A stretch of 64,000 nucleotides of DNA from positions 1 through 64,000 of the IMG/VR virus record IMGVR_UViG_3300023074_000001; one strand, written 5' to 3'. The position numbers were made by a program, and so were the translations under genes. Shown here one piece after another: positions 45,428-52,413 of the stretch (the first letter of the stretch is position 1; every line of letters begins with the position of its first letter). Source of the stretch: a virus. The notes beneath the pieces are model-generated. The model was not told where the DNA came from. It was given only the letters and a program-made list of their open reading frames with translations, and made no database searches.

Positions 45428-45451
45428 ATTCAAATATTAAGGATTAAACAA

Positions 45452-45592
45452 GTGGCAAAAGTTGGAGATAACATGTCCGCAGCTGAGCGTAAAGCTGCAC
45501 AGGAAAAGGCTAAACCATTACGCAAAGTATCAAAACCTAAAGTAATATATCCAGATAGAGTAGCTAACGCTCAATCTAGAGAAAAGAAGTAA
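45452..45592 (+). CDS. Small Lys/Ala-rich protein
   Basis: This 46-residue protein starts MAKVGDNMSAAERKAAQ from GTG after AAGGA. Function unknown. Confidence 0.55.
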   Translation: MAKVGDNMSAAERKAAQEKAKPLRKVSKPKVIYPDRVANAQSREKK

Positions 45593-45595
45593 GTC

Positions 45596-45623
45596 AAGGC
45601 ACATGGAAACATGTGCCTTTTTC
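45596..45623 (+). terminator. Intrinsic terminator
   Basis: AAGGCACATG GAAA CATGTGCCTT stem with TTTTCATTT tail. Confidence 0.92.
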
Positions 45624-45640
45624 ATTTCAGGAGAGTTATC

Positions 45641-45790
45641 TTGACTAAGAAGGACCCTAACGCAAGTCGCGGTGAAAGGCGTCACTGCCAAAGCCCAACT
45701 TGTGGAAATGTATTTATCGCTAACAACAGCGGGCAGATTTATTGTTCGATCAAGTGTCAACGTGCGGCAGCATATCGAAAAAGGAAGTAA
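45641..45790 (+). CDS. Zinc-binding small protein
   Basis: This 49-residue protein has HCQSPTCGNVF and YCSIKCQRAAAYRKRK, a CxxxxC...CxxxC zinc-finger seen in small phage proteins. TTG start after AGGAGA. Confidence 0.6.
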   Translation: MTKKDPNASRGERRHCQSPTCGNVFIANNSGQIYCSIKCQRAAAYRKRK

Positions 45791-45795
45791 CCCTT

Positions 45796-46035
45796 ATGTT
45801 TTTCTGTGATTTTTGTGCCAATAAAAGAAATTGGCCTGAGAGTATGTCTAAGTCTTATGGAGTTTGTGAAATTTGTGATATAACTGCTAGGTGTAATGAC
45901 GTACCCTCATCAGCTTTACCTATGCCTGCTAAGGTTATTGAACCCGAATATGTAGGAAGGCATCGTAAGATAGAAGATATAGCAGCAGATGTCGTTAAGT
46001 CTCGCAAGGATATGCTTGAAAAACTAAAAGACTAA
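45796..46035 (+). CDS. Zinc-binding protein
   Basis: This 79-residue protein starts MFFCDFCANKRNWPES and has VCEICDITARC, a CxxC...CxxC ribbon, then an acidic C-terminal half. Start 45796 is chosen because the upstream frame overlaps the previous gene. Confidence 0.6.
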   Translation: MFFCDFCANKRNWPESMSKSYGVCEICDITARCNDVPSSALPMPAKVIEPEYVGRHRKIEDIAADVVKSRKDMLEKLKD

Positions 46036-46063
46036 TTATGAAAAAGCAGCTGCGCGAACTTCC

Positions 46064-46093
46064 TTGACACAGCCCCCGGCAGCATGATAGGGT
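46064..46093 (+). promoter_or_regulatory. Promoter TTGACA-N18-TAGGGT
   Basis: -10 at 46088-46093; a 33-nt leader with GAGAGGA leads to the lipoprotein gene. Confidence 0.75.
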
Positions 46094-46132
46094 AGCTGTA
46101 ATAAACAAACACAGAGAGGACGATCGGTACAG

Positions 46133-46585
46133 ATGAACCGACGCATGTATTCGCGCCGTGTTGCACTGACTGGTACATTTCTATTGCTTGCTGCTGGTGG
46201 CATGGCTGCCTGTGATAGCGCAGACGATGACCCGAATGAGGATGGTCACTTTTACTGCTCTGATAGTAACGGTACGGTAATTGATGAAAGCTACTGCGAT
46301 GATTCAGATGGAGGTGGGGGTGGCTATTTCTTCGCTTACATGGGAAGCTCTGTCCACGGTAACACCACTTATCCTGTAGGCTCAAGGCTTCCTGCTGGAC
46401 ATCAGAAGTTCTCCGTCAAGGACACAGCAGCTAGGTCAAGGTTCGGTCTTCCTGCTTCTGGTAGAATCAGCAACGGTACAGTAAAGACTGGTGTTATCGG
46501 CAAGGGTGGACCTGGTTCTACTGCTAAGGTAGGATCTGGAGCTAAGGGTGGAGGTGGCACCGGTGGTAAGTCTGGTGGTGGCTGA
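46133..46585 (+). CDS. Gly-rich lipoprotein
   Basis: This 150-residue protein has a twin-Arg-like start (MNRRMYSRRVALTGTF), lipobox MAAC near residue 27, an acidic Cys-containing segment, and a C-terminal Gly/Lys/Thr low-complexity tail. Own promoter. It probably sits on the outer face of the host membrane. Confidence 0.7.
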   Translation: MNRRMYSRRVALTGTFLLLAAGGMAACDSADDDPNEDGHFYCSDSNGTVIDESYCDDSDGGGGGYFFAYMGSSVHGNTTYPVGSRLPAGHQKFSVKDTAARSRFGLPASGRISNGTVKTGVIGKGGPGSTAKVGSGAKGGGGTGGKSGGG

Positions 46586-46619
46586 GTAAATATGTTAGGG
46601 TGTGCTTGTCACACCACTT

Positions 46620-46695
46620 GCTCCGTAGGCTTGGCTGGTGGCTGGAGGCACGCTTATAACGTGCTTAAAGGTGGGTTCGATTCCCACACGGAGTA
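46620..46695 (+). tRNA. tRNA-Ile(TAT)
   Basis: Acceptor GCTCCGT/ACGGAGT, anticodon arm GCACG CTTATAA CGTGC, T-arm GTGGG TTCGATT CCCAC. D-region is enlarged. GGTGTG/CACACC stem ends 4 nt upstream. Discriminator A, one C, then GTG. Confidence 0.9.
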
Positions 46696-46696
46696 C

Positions 46697-46831
46697 GTGA
46701 ATAAAAATCATGATGTTGAAGACCTGTTTAACGCATTTGTTGGATACATTTTTCTTGTAGGAATAATTTTTGGCATTGTAGTTCTGGCAGTACTCGTACT
46801 AATTATCTGGCTACTCTTCACCCTCGTTTAA
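46697..46831 (+). CDS. Small membrane protein after tRNA-Ile, GTG start
   Basis: This 44-residue protein starts NKNHDVEDLFNAFVGYIF after GTG and has one or two membrane spans. The start codon lies 1 nt after the tRNA discriminator; the frame upstream would read through the tRNA. Confidence 0.6.
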   Translation: MNKNHDVEDLFNAFVGYIFLVGIIFGIVVLAVLVLIIWLLFTLV

Positions 46832-46840
46832 AGGATCATT

Positions 46841-46969
46841 ATGGACAAGGTATTTACCTGGATTTTTAACAACTTCGGTAAGCTTTGGATCGGTGCAGCA
46901 GTACTTGGTCTTGGCATTACTGGAGTAGTTGTTTGGGGATTCATTATGCTCGTTCTGCATTTCACCTGA
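46841..46969 (+). CDS. Small membrane protein
   Basis: This 42-residue protein has a membrane span (IGAAVLGLGITGVVVWGFIM). AAAGGA precedes. Confidence 0.6.
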   Translation: MDKVFTWIFNNFGKLWIGAAVLGLGITGVVVWGFIMLVLHFT

Positions 46970-46979
46970 GGAGTTTATT

Positions 46980-47144
46980 TTGCCAGAAAAGAAAGACCGC
47001 ATTCGTACCAAGAGCGATGAGCTAGGCGTTCAGGTTAAAGGCGCAACCACTAGAAAATTGATCAAGAATCAAAAAGCTGGTACCGCTGATTTTCGAGATG
47101 ACCCTGATCGAGATGGCGGAAATACTCGTACTAGTAGAGGCTGA
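46980..47144 (+). CDS. Small charged protein
   Basis: This 54-residue protein starts from TTG after GAGGAG (PEKKDRIRTKSDELGVQVK). Function unknown. Confidence 0.5.
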   Translation: MPEKKDRIRTKSDELGVQVKGATTRKLIKNQKAGTADFRDDPDRDGGNTRTSRG

Positions 47145-47167
47145 CAATAGCTTTTACCTGGAGAAAC

Positions 47168-47176
47168 TGATATAAT
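47168..47176 (+). promoter_or_regulatory. Possible extended -10 promoter TGATATAAT
   Basis: TGA-TATAAT matches an extended -10, but no TTGACA-like -35 is spaced correctly. It would drive tRNA-Ser(TGA). Confidence 0.4.
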
Positions 47177-47206
47177 TATTTAATGGCCTGCTCACGCAGG
47201 TATCTC

Positions 47207-47296
47207 GGAGAGCACCGCATGAGGTCATGCGACTAGTCTTGAAAACTAGGGTATCGGGTTAGTAGCCGGATAGGGGATCGTTACCTCTGCTCTCCT
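47207..47296 (+). tRNA. tRNA-Ser(TGA)
   Basis: Class II: acceptor GGAGAGC/GCTCTCC, D-arm CGCA TGAGGTCA TGCG, anticodon arm CTAGT CTTGAAA ACTAG, long variable arm, T-stem AGGGG/CCTCT around a non-consensus ATCGTTA loop. Discriminator T, one C, then ATG. Confidence 0.88.
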
Positions 47297-47297
47297 C

Positions 47298-47561
47298 ATG
47301 TCACTAACATTCTTTTCTGTTGAAATCGATCCTGAGCACGAAAATGGCCCTGGCTTACAGATGTGTCAGGCATACGATCATGCTACGGTATTAGCTAGCA
47401 ATGAAGACGTCAACTGTGCTCTCCCTCCAGTAGAGGTTTTGCAAATGCGTATTGGAGAAGATATTACCCTGGCGCAGGCGTTGTGTATCGTGCATCTCAA
47501 TGCATTTAAACTTGGTCTTCGTGACGGTCAAGTACTTTATGATGCAGACTCACTCCAATAA
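47298..47561 (+). CDS. Hypothetical protein after tRNA-Ser
   Basis: This 87-residue acidic protein starts MSLTFFSVEIDPEHENG. The ATG is 1 nt after the tRNA discriminator without a ribosome site. It is a normal-sized gene, which strengthens the punctuation model. Confidence 0.7.
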   Translation: MSLTFFSVEIDPEHENGPGLQMCQAYDHATVLASNEDVNCALPPVEVLQMRIGEDITLAQALCIVHLNAFKLGLRDGQVLYDADSLQ

Positions 47562-47582
47562 TTTATTCTAGGAGATTTCACT

Positions 47583-48395
47583 ATGGTACTTATCATTGGC
47601 TCTACAGCCATGAATTATTGGTTCTCTGATGCTCGGGAGCCTAAGGACTACGATTACTTTGCTGATCCTGAGGGGCATGTATCACCTTGGATCAAGAATA
47701 ACTCACAGGCTGATCCTTTCTGGGACAATAGCTGGAGGGGTACGCGACTAGACGAACCATTTATGAATAGAATGGCTACTCCGGATGAACTTTATACCAT
47801 CAAGATGTCTCATTCTTATTGGGAATTAAAAAACGGTTCCTGGAGTAAGCATATGGCTGACATCGTTTTTTTGAAGCGTCATGGTGCTAAGCTCGATATG
47901 GCACTACATAATATTTTGTATCCTGTATGGGTCAAGACGCATGGCGCTAAGAAAATGAATTTAGCTCAGGCAGCTGGTAACTTCTTTGATGATGCGGTAG
48001 TCCGTATCTACGATCACGACTCTATTCATGAGAGTTGCGCATTCGGCGATAAGCCTTTGTATGAGGCTATTCTTAAGGATGGTGAGACTGTAGATATCGA
48101 TCCTACTAAGCTGTGGAATATGCCATTTGATACTCAGGTCAAGCTGTTCCGTGAGGAGATTGCGGCTACGGCTCTTGAGCGCTGGATGATTCCCTCAAAA
48201 TACCGAGTCAGCCCTGGTCTGGCTTATACTCTGGCACTTCGTAAGACGATTGTTAGCCTTACTAAGGGCCGGTCTGCTCGCTTTATTGTAGATAATTTTG
48301 AGCATTTCATGAAGCCGCATGACTACATGAGCATTCATCGTGAAAAAATTGATAAGCTGAAGCCTCTGGACAAGACCAAGAAGGGTATGATGTAA
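47583..48395 (+). CDS. Nucleotidyltransferase-like protein (DUF7275-like)
   Basis: This 270-residue protein has GSTAMNYWFSDAREPKDYDYF at the N-terminus, the GS-x...D-x-D core of minimal nucleotidyltransferases, then ATPDELYTIKMSH near 65 and helical C-terminal domain. Similar phage proteins are annotated as nucleotidyltransferases. The acceptor is unknown; tRNA is a tempting but unproven target. Confidence 0.7.
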   Translation: MVLIIGSTAMNYWFSDAREPKDYDYFADPEGHVSPWIKNNSQADPFWDNSWRGTRLDEPFMNRMATPDELYTIKMSHSYWELKNGSWSKHMADIVFLKRHGAKLDMALHNILYPVWVKTHGAKKMNLAQAAGNFFDDAVVRIYDHDSIHESCAFGDKPLYEAILKDGETVDIDPTKLWNMPFDTQVKLFREEIAATALERWMIPSKYRVSPGLAYTLALRKTIVSLTKGRSARFIVDNFEHFMKPHDYMSIHREKIDKLKPLDKTKKGMM

Positions 48396-48523
48396 TGCAT
48401 TACGCTGATACTCCAACACGGGCAGCCTGTGGAGCAAAGCTTTCACTAGGTAAGTCCACTACTAATATGAGTAAGGTTACTTGTACCGGCTGTAAAAGTG
48501 TTATTAACAAGGGCTGGAATTGA
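48395..48523 (+). CDS. Small zinc-binding protein
   Basis: This 42-residue protein has TRAACGAKLS and VTCTGCKSV; TAATG junctions or single-base overlaps on both sides. Resembles short C...CxxC phage proteins. Confidence 0.6.
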   Translation: MHYADTPTRAACGAKLSLGKSTTNMSKVTCTGCKSVINKGWN

Positions 48524-49065
48524 TGGAAGTAGTTCATTTTAGTATTACGGGGAAACCAAATACTTTATGCTATCGCCCTAAAGATTGGCTACTCCTAACC
48601 ATCAACGAAAAAATAGTGACCTGTGACTCCTGTATTAGGCATTTAAATGCAGACGCGAAGAAAGAAGAGACTATGAGTGAATGTAAGTTATGCGGAACAC
48701 AACTACCTGCTAGCCATCCTGCTGTGATTCTGGCAGAGTTGGAGACTTGGGTAAAGTCGAAAGGCGGGTGGGATATCTTTGAAAGTGAAGATACTCGATA
48801 CGGATTGTACCCTGTAGGTAAGGAGTTTTCTGTCGGTAATAGGTTTGCTTCTGTAGCTGATAAGAAGATGACTCCAGGGTATCCTCCTAACGGCTACGAT
48901 GGTGCATACGAGCAGGGTACTGAGTTTGAAGTATATGTAATTATTAAGGTAGGAGAACAGTATTTCAAGAAGTCAGGTAGTGCTGATTCCTACGGAGAGG
49001 TTTCCTGGGATGGCGATCTGAAGACTGTTCAGCCTAGAGAGAAGACGGTAACCTATTATGAATGA
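48523..49065 (+). CDS. Two-part protein with zinc motifs and paralogue-family domain
   Basis: This 180-residue protein has an N-terminal half with VTCDSCIRHLN, then MSECKLCGTQLPASHPAV (residue 51 on), which could be an internal start at 48673. The C-terminus ends TVQPREKTVTYYE, the tail motif of the family at 13.9, 49.1, 49.4 and 49.8 kb. Confidence 0.65.
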   Translation: MEVVHFSITGKPNTLCYRPKDWLLLTINEKIVTCDSCIRHLNADAKKEETMSECKLCGTQLPASHPAVILAELETWVKSKGGWDIFESEDTRYGLYPVGKEFSVGNRFASVADKKMTPGYPPNGYDGAYEQGTEFEVYVIIKVGEQYFKKSGSADSYGEVSWDGDLKTVQPREKTVTYYE

Positions 49066-49420
49066 CGTAACAGTAGCTGAATTACAGGAGTGGTTCCGCA
49101 ATCACGAGGACGTAAATTATTTGTATGAGCTTGAGTTAGAGTATTCTAGCGTCGGTGATACTATCGAGCTAAGTTCTCTACCTGAAGGGTATTCCATTAC
49201 AGTCAAGGATCTTAAGCTTGAGCGAGAGTATTCTTCCTATGGATACCAAAATCTTCATGATGGCTATATTATTCTGACAGTAAAGGACTCTGAAAGTAAG
49301 GAAAAAGACTTCAAGATTCCGGTTACTTATGCATCCTTCGAGGGCTGGGGCTATGAAATTGACAACATCGTTCCTGCGGTACGTAGAGAGCAGACCATTA
49401 CTACCTATGAGTGGGTATAA
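49058..49420 (+). CDS. Paralogue-family protein
   Basis: This 120-residue Tyr/Glu-rich protein ends AVRREQTITTYEWV. Second of four tandem members; overlaps the previous by 8 nt. Confidence 0.7.
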   Translation: MNDVTVAELQEWFRNHEDVNYLYELELEYSSVGDTIELSSLPEGYSITVKDLKLEREYSSYGYQNLHDGYIILTVKDSESKEKDFKIPVTYASFEGWGYEIDNIVPAVRREQTITTYEWV

Positions 49421-49768
49421 ATGTACAGCACTAGTGAGGTAGAAACAGCATTATTGAGATTTGCTGAAGACAATCTAGACGAGGGCTCTAGTTACGGAGC
49501 CTTCCTTAATTCTTACAGCGACCTGCGTGGAACAGTGCATGAGATCCCAGAATTAGGCCCTGTTACTATTGTTGATTACCATGAATACGATAGTGATAAG
49601 AACTACGATGGTTGGTCAGAGAAGCTGTATATTATCTTCGACTTATGTGGTATTCTTTATCGCGCTACAGGTACCTATACATCTTATGTAGGTTCTGAGT
49701 GGAATGATACTCTAACTATTGTTGAGCCTAGAAACAAAACTGTTATCGAATATGTGGAGGCTGCATGA
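49421..49768 (+). CDS. Paralogue-family protein
   Basis: This 115-residue acidic protein ends EPRNKTVIEYVEAA; it shares DYHEYDSDK and Tyr-rich beta stretches with its neighbours. ATG directly follows the previous stop. Confidence 0.7.
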   Translation: MYSTSEVETALLRFAEDNLDEGSSYGAFLNSYSDLRGTVHEIPELGPVTIVDYHEYDSDKNYDGWSEKLYIIFDLCGILYRATGTYTSYVGSEWNDTLTIVEPRNKTVIEYVEAA

Positions 49769-50187
49769 ACCAGACCCTAACTGATATGAGTATCACCGAA
49801 GCCGCATCTAAGGCTCTTGAGATTCTATTAGTGAGTTGTTATACGGGATACTATAACGCAGAAGCAGAAGAATATCTAAAAGCCGAATTAGAAATCGATC
49901 AGTTTTCTGATCTAGATAATACAATTCGAGCTTGGTCGCAAGTTAAGGGCGAGCTGTACGGAGATAAAAAGAAAGCTACCTTAGATAACTTTACAGCTGA
50001 GTTGGTAGCGGAGTATGGTGGAGAGGGTCAGGGTGACCAGTATTGGGTAGTAATTTCTCTTTCTGATGGAAAGACTACTCGCTACTTCCGTAAGGATGGC
50101 TGGTACGCATCTTATTCTGGCGGCGAACTTGACGGAGACACCTATGAAGTTACACCTCAAGAAAGAATGGTTGTGTTCTACGAATGA
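49765..50187 (+). CDS. Paralogue-family protein
   Basis: This 140-residue protein ends TPQERMVVFYE and contains FRKDGWYASYSGGELDGDT, similar to YFKKSGSADSYGEVSWDGD in the 48.5-kb member. ATGA overlap upstream. Confidence 0.7.
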   Translation: MNQTLTDMSITEAASKALEILLVSCYTGYYNAEAEEYLKAELEIDQFSDLDNTIRAWSQVKGELYGDKKKATLDNFTAELVAEYGGEGQGDQYWVVISLSDGKTTRYFRKDGWYASYSGGELDGDTYEVTPQERMVVFYE

Positions 50188-50282
50188 GTTATGTCAATGA
50201 ATGGATCTGCAAAGCTAAGGGTTGCGGAGCTAAGAATAGTAAGTTTCTCACACACTGTACCCAATGCGGTAAAAAGAAGTAA
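50184..50282 (+). CDS. Zinc microprotein
   Basis: This 32-residue protein has ICKAKGCGAKNSKFLTHCTQ, then CGKKK: C...C...CxxC. ATGA overlap with the previous gene. Confidence 0.55.
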   Translation: MSYVNEWICKAKGCGAKNSKFLTHCTQCGKKK

Positions 50283-50284
50283 TC

Positions 50285-50350
50285 ATGGCTGATAAGAAGA
50301 ACAACAAGTTCTCTATTATCTGTCGCGGCTGTGGTCACGGACAGAAGTAA
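50285..50350 (+). CDS. Zinc microprotein
   Basis: This 21-residue ORF has ICRGCGHGQK, one CxxC. It follows the previous stop by 2 nt. Very short. Confidence 0.4.
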   Translation: MADKKNNKFSIICRGCGHGQK

Positions 50351-50384
50351 GGCATACAGCAGTTTGTGAAAATAAGCTGCTTCT

Positions 50385-50468
50385 GGAAGGTAAATTGCTG
50401 AGGTCAGCAACCCTATTTGCTAAATAGGTGGTAGGTAAAACTATGGATTTCGAATATCCTGCCTTCCT
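50385..50468 (+). tRNA. tRNA-Ser(GCT)
   Basis: Class II: acceptor GGAAGGT/GCCTTCC, D-arm TTGC TGAGGTCA GCAA with the same loop as tRNA-Ser(TGA), anticodon arm CCTAT TTGCTAA ATAGG, 15-nt variable region, T-arm GGAT TTCGAAT ATCC. An AGCAG/CTGCT stem ends 3 nt upstream. Confidence 0.88.
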
Positions 50469-50490
50469 CATTGAAGGAAGTTGATTTTTT
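50463..50490 (+). terminator. Hairpin and T tract overlapping the tRNA 3' end
   Basis: CTTCCT/AGGAAG uses the tRNA acceptor 3' strand and is followed by TTGATTTTTT. It may terminate transcription while competing with tRNA folding. Confidence 0.55.
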
Positions 50491-50545
50491 AGGGAGAAGT
50501 CTTAGTGCTATTTTTTTATTTTATTATTAAAAGGAGAATAATGTT

Positions 50546-51022
50546 ATGAGGAAATTAGCTTTACTTGCTGTACCGTTTATTTTATTAGTAGGCTGCAATA
50601 AACCTACTGATTTACCACCTACACCTCCTACCATGCCAGCTCCGTCTGTTGTTGTTTCAACAAAGACGCTAGAGCCTCCTAATGTGCCTGCTGTGACTAT
50701 TACAGCAACCCCGAAGCCTGCCGAAAAGGAGTCACCGAGAGTACCTACAGCATCACCATCTGAGCCTGCTACGGTAGGTGTGCAGTTTGCTCAAAGATGG
50801 GGTTTGCGTTACCCTAACGTTCCTGAGTATGCAATCTTAAAGGCTGCTAATGCGACATGTAAGATTATCGAGAAGAATGAGCTTTCCTGGAATATCGAGC
50901 CTGGCATTCTTAAAAGCATTGAAGATGTTGTTAACATAGCTGGACTACCAGATAACGATGCACTAGAGTTTGCTCAAGATGCTAATCAGAACTACTGTGC
51001 GAGTGTGTCAAACCCCACTTGA
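50546..51022 (+). CDS. Lipoprotein with Pro/Thr-rich linker
   Basis: This 158-residue protein has a signal peptide and lipobox LVGC near residue 17, a long Pro/Thr/Lys linker and a C-terminal helical domain with ANATCKIIEK and DANQNYCAS, two Cys that could form a disulfide. AAAGGAG upstream. Confidence 0.7.
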   Translation: MRKLALLAVPFILLVGCNKPTDLPPTPPTMPAPSVVVSTKTLEPPNVPAVTITATPKPAEKESPRVPTASPSEPATVGVQFAQRWGLRYPNVPEYAILKAANATCKIIEKNELSWNIEPGILKSIEDVVNIAGLPDNDALEFAQDANQNYCASVSNPT

Positions 51023-51047
51023 CCTGCACAAACTCTCATGTTACACT
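51019..51047 (+). promoter_or_regulatory. Promoter TTGACC-N17-TACACT fused to a terminator
   Basis: The -35 overlaps the upstream stop. The terminator's left arm begins right after the -10, so RNA started near 51054 would lack its first half. Confidence 0.75.
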
Positions 51048-51085
51048 AAGGCTGCTGGAGAAAACTCTCTGGCAGCTTTTTTATT
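51048..51085 (+). terminator. Intrinsic terminator overlapping the promoter start site
   Basis: AAGGCTGCTGGAG (51048-51060) pairs with CTCTGGCAGCTTT (51067-51079), including G-U pairs, around AAAACT; the tail is TTTTATTTT. Confidence 0.8.
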
Positions 51086-51106
51086 TTATCAGAAAGGTCG
51101 AACGTT

Positions 51107-51571
51107 ATGACGTTGCTATGGATTATTGTCCTTAGCTTGTTGGCGTATCTGATTACTGGGATTCCTGTAGGCATCTATTCCCGTAATAGATCTGTCAATA
51201 AGTCTTTTAATGAGCATTACGACGACAACAAGCGTCTATACTCCAGGGAAAGTGAGGAGGATCAGATTCTACGAGCCATGAGAGACTCTGAAAGATTTAA
51301 TGAAGAAGAGAAATTGTTCGCAGGAGTCTGCGGAACTATATTCTGGCCTTTATTCCTTGTGGGGTTTGCCTGGCACTATCTCTTCAAGGCTGTAGCAAAA
51401 AGGATTGCGCCTATTCTGCCAAAAGCAGAATCTGAAAAGAAAGTAGACCTCATTCTTCAGCGCAAGAGGCTAAGGGAAGAATCTGACAGAATCATCAAGA
51501 TTGCTCGACAGCTTGGCTTCAGTACAGAAGAACTTAAAGAAATGGAATCAATAGTTGAAAACAATAGATGA
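51107..51571 (+). CDS. Membrane protein with charged coiled coil
   Basis: This 154-residue protein has an N-terminal span (LLWIIVLSLLAYLITGIPVG), a second span near 85-105, and a charged C-terminal helix. It overlaps the SbcC C-half by 17 nt. Function unknown. Confidence 0.65.
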   Translation: MTLLWIIVLSLLAYLITGIPVGIYSRNRSVNKSFNEHYDDNKRLYSRESEEDQILRAMRDSERFNEEEKLFAGVCGTIFWPLFLVGFAWHYLFKAVAKRIAPILPKAESEKKVDLILQRKRLREESDRIIKIARQLGFSTEELKEMESIVENNR

Positions 51572-52202
51572 GCTGATTCAAGAGACACGACGTATTCGTA
51601 AGCGTGTAGATAGAAGAGTAGCTGAAGCTAGACTTATTGCCGGTAGCGGTAAAAAACTACAAGAAGAAATCAAATTAGCAGCTGCGGACGTAGAACTCTA
51701 CAATCAAGTAGCTATCACTTTAGCATCGATCGGAGAGACAAAGCAAGCTGCTGCACAAGAGACAATCGAACAATTGGTAACACGAGGATTGAATAGTATT
51801 TTCGGTGAGGATTTATCTTTTCATCTGGTGCAGACTCAGAGGGGCAAGACGCCCGAAGTTAAATTCCTCGTAAAATCTAGGGGCCTTAACGGGGCATCTG
51901 TGGAGACTGCTGTGATGGACGCCAGAGGCGGTGGTATGGCTGCTGTGGTAGGGTTCCTGCTGAGGCTGGTGGTCCTATTGCTGGATAAGAAGAAAACTGA
52001 TCCTGTCCTGATCCTGGATGAGAGTTTCAGTCACGTCTCGGCAGAGTATGAGCGCCCGCTAGCTGAGTTTATCAAAGAATTGATCGACAAGACTAAGGTT
52101 CAGATTATCCTGGTAACGCATTCTGATGCCTTCAGTGAGTTTGCTGATAAGCGATACAAGTTTACTCTTGTACAAGGAGTTACTAAGGTAAAGGAATTAT
52201 GA
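51555..52202 (+). CDS. sbcC: SbcC/Rad50-like ATPase, C-terminal half
   Basis: This 215-residue protein starts with a coiled coil (TTG start), then ARGGGMAAVVGFLLRL near 118 (ABC signature region), VLILDESFSHVS near 145 (Walker B with catalytic Glu) and ILVTHSDAF near 178 (H-loop). There is no Walker A. It is the missing C-lobe of the protein encoded 24 kb upstream at 26792-27736, which supplies Walker A and the CxxC hook. Confidence 0.8.
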   Translation: MKTIDELIQETRRIRKRVDRRVAEARLIAGSGKKLQEEIKLAAADVELYNQVAITLASIGETKQAAAQETIEQLVTRGLNSIFGEDLSFHLVQTQRGKTPEVKFLVKSRGLNGASVETAVMDARGGGMAAVVGFLLRLVVLLLDKKKTDPVLILDESFSHVSAEYERPLAEFIKELIDKTKVQIILVTHSDAFSEFADKRYKFTLVQGVTKVKEL

Positions 52203-52366
52203 TGGAGTTCTATATTAAGGTTAATGCAGACAAGAAACAGTTGCAGGAGTTGTTCGGCTCAGAGCTTTCTGAAGATGAACTTGTCAGCAAGGTTATCGAA
52301 CATCTCTACAGCACAGAAATCAAGGATTACTTCGAGTACAACAATGCTCCTCTAGAGCTATCCTGA
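52199..52366 (+). CDS. Small acidic protein
   Basis: This 55-residue protein starts MMEFYIKVNADKKQLQELFG. It overlaps the SbcC half by 4 nt and ends inside the first intergenic copy of the dispersed repeat. Confidence 0.6.
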   Translation: MMEFYIKVNADKKQLQELFGSELSEDELVSKVIEHLYSTEIKDYFEYNNAPLELS

Positions 52367-52389
52367 GGGACAGATACTTACCTACACTT
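52364..52389 (+). repeat. Dispersed repeat copy 3
   Basis: TGAGGGAC followed by AGATACTTACCTACACTT (52372-52389). The TGA is the stop of the preceding gene. Confidence 0.88.
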
Positions 52390-52413
52390 CAACTCAAGGA
52401 GAAGATAAGCACC

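Noticed and set aside
46592-46696. Upstream part of an ORF reading into the 46.7-kb membrane protein
   Set aside because: It runs straight through the complete tRNA-Ile(TAT); the GTG one nt after the tRNA is the better start.
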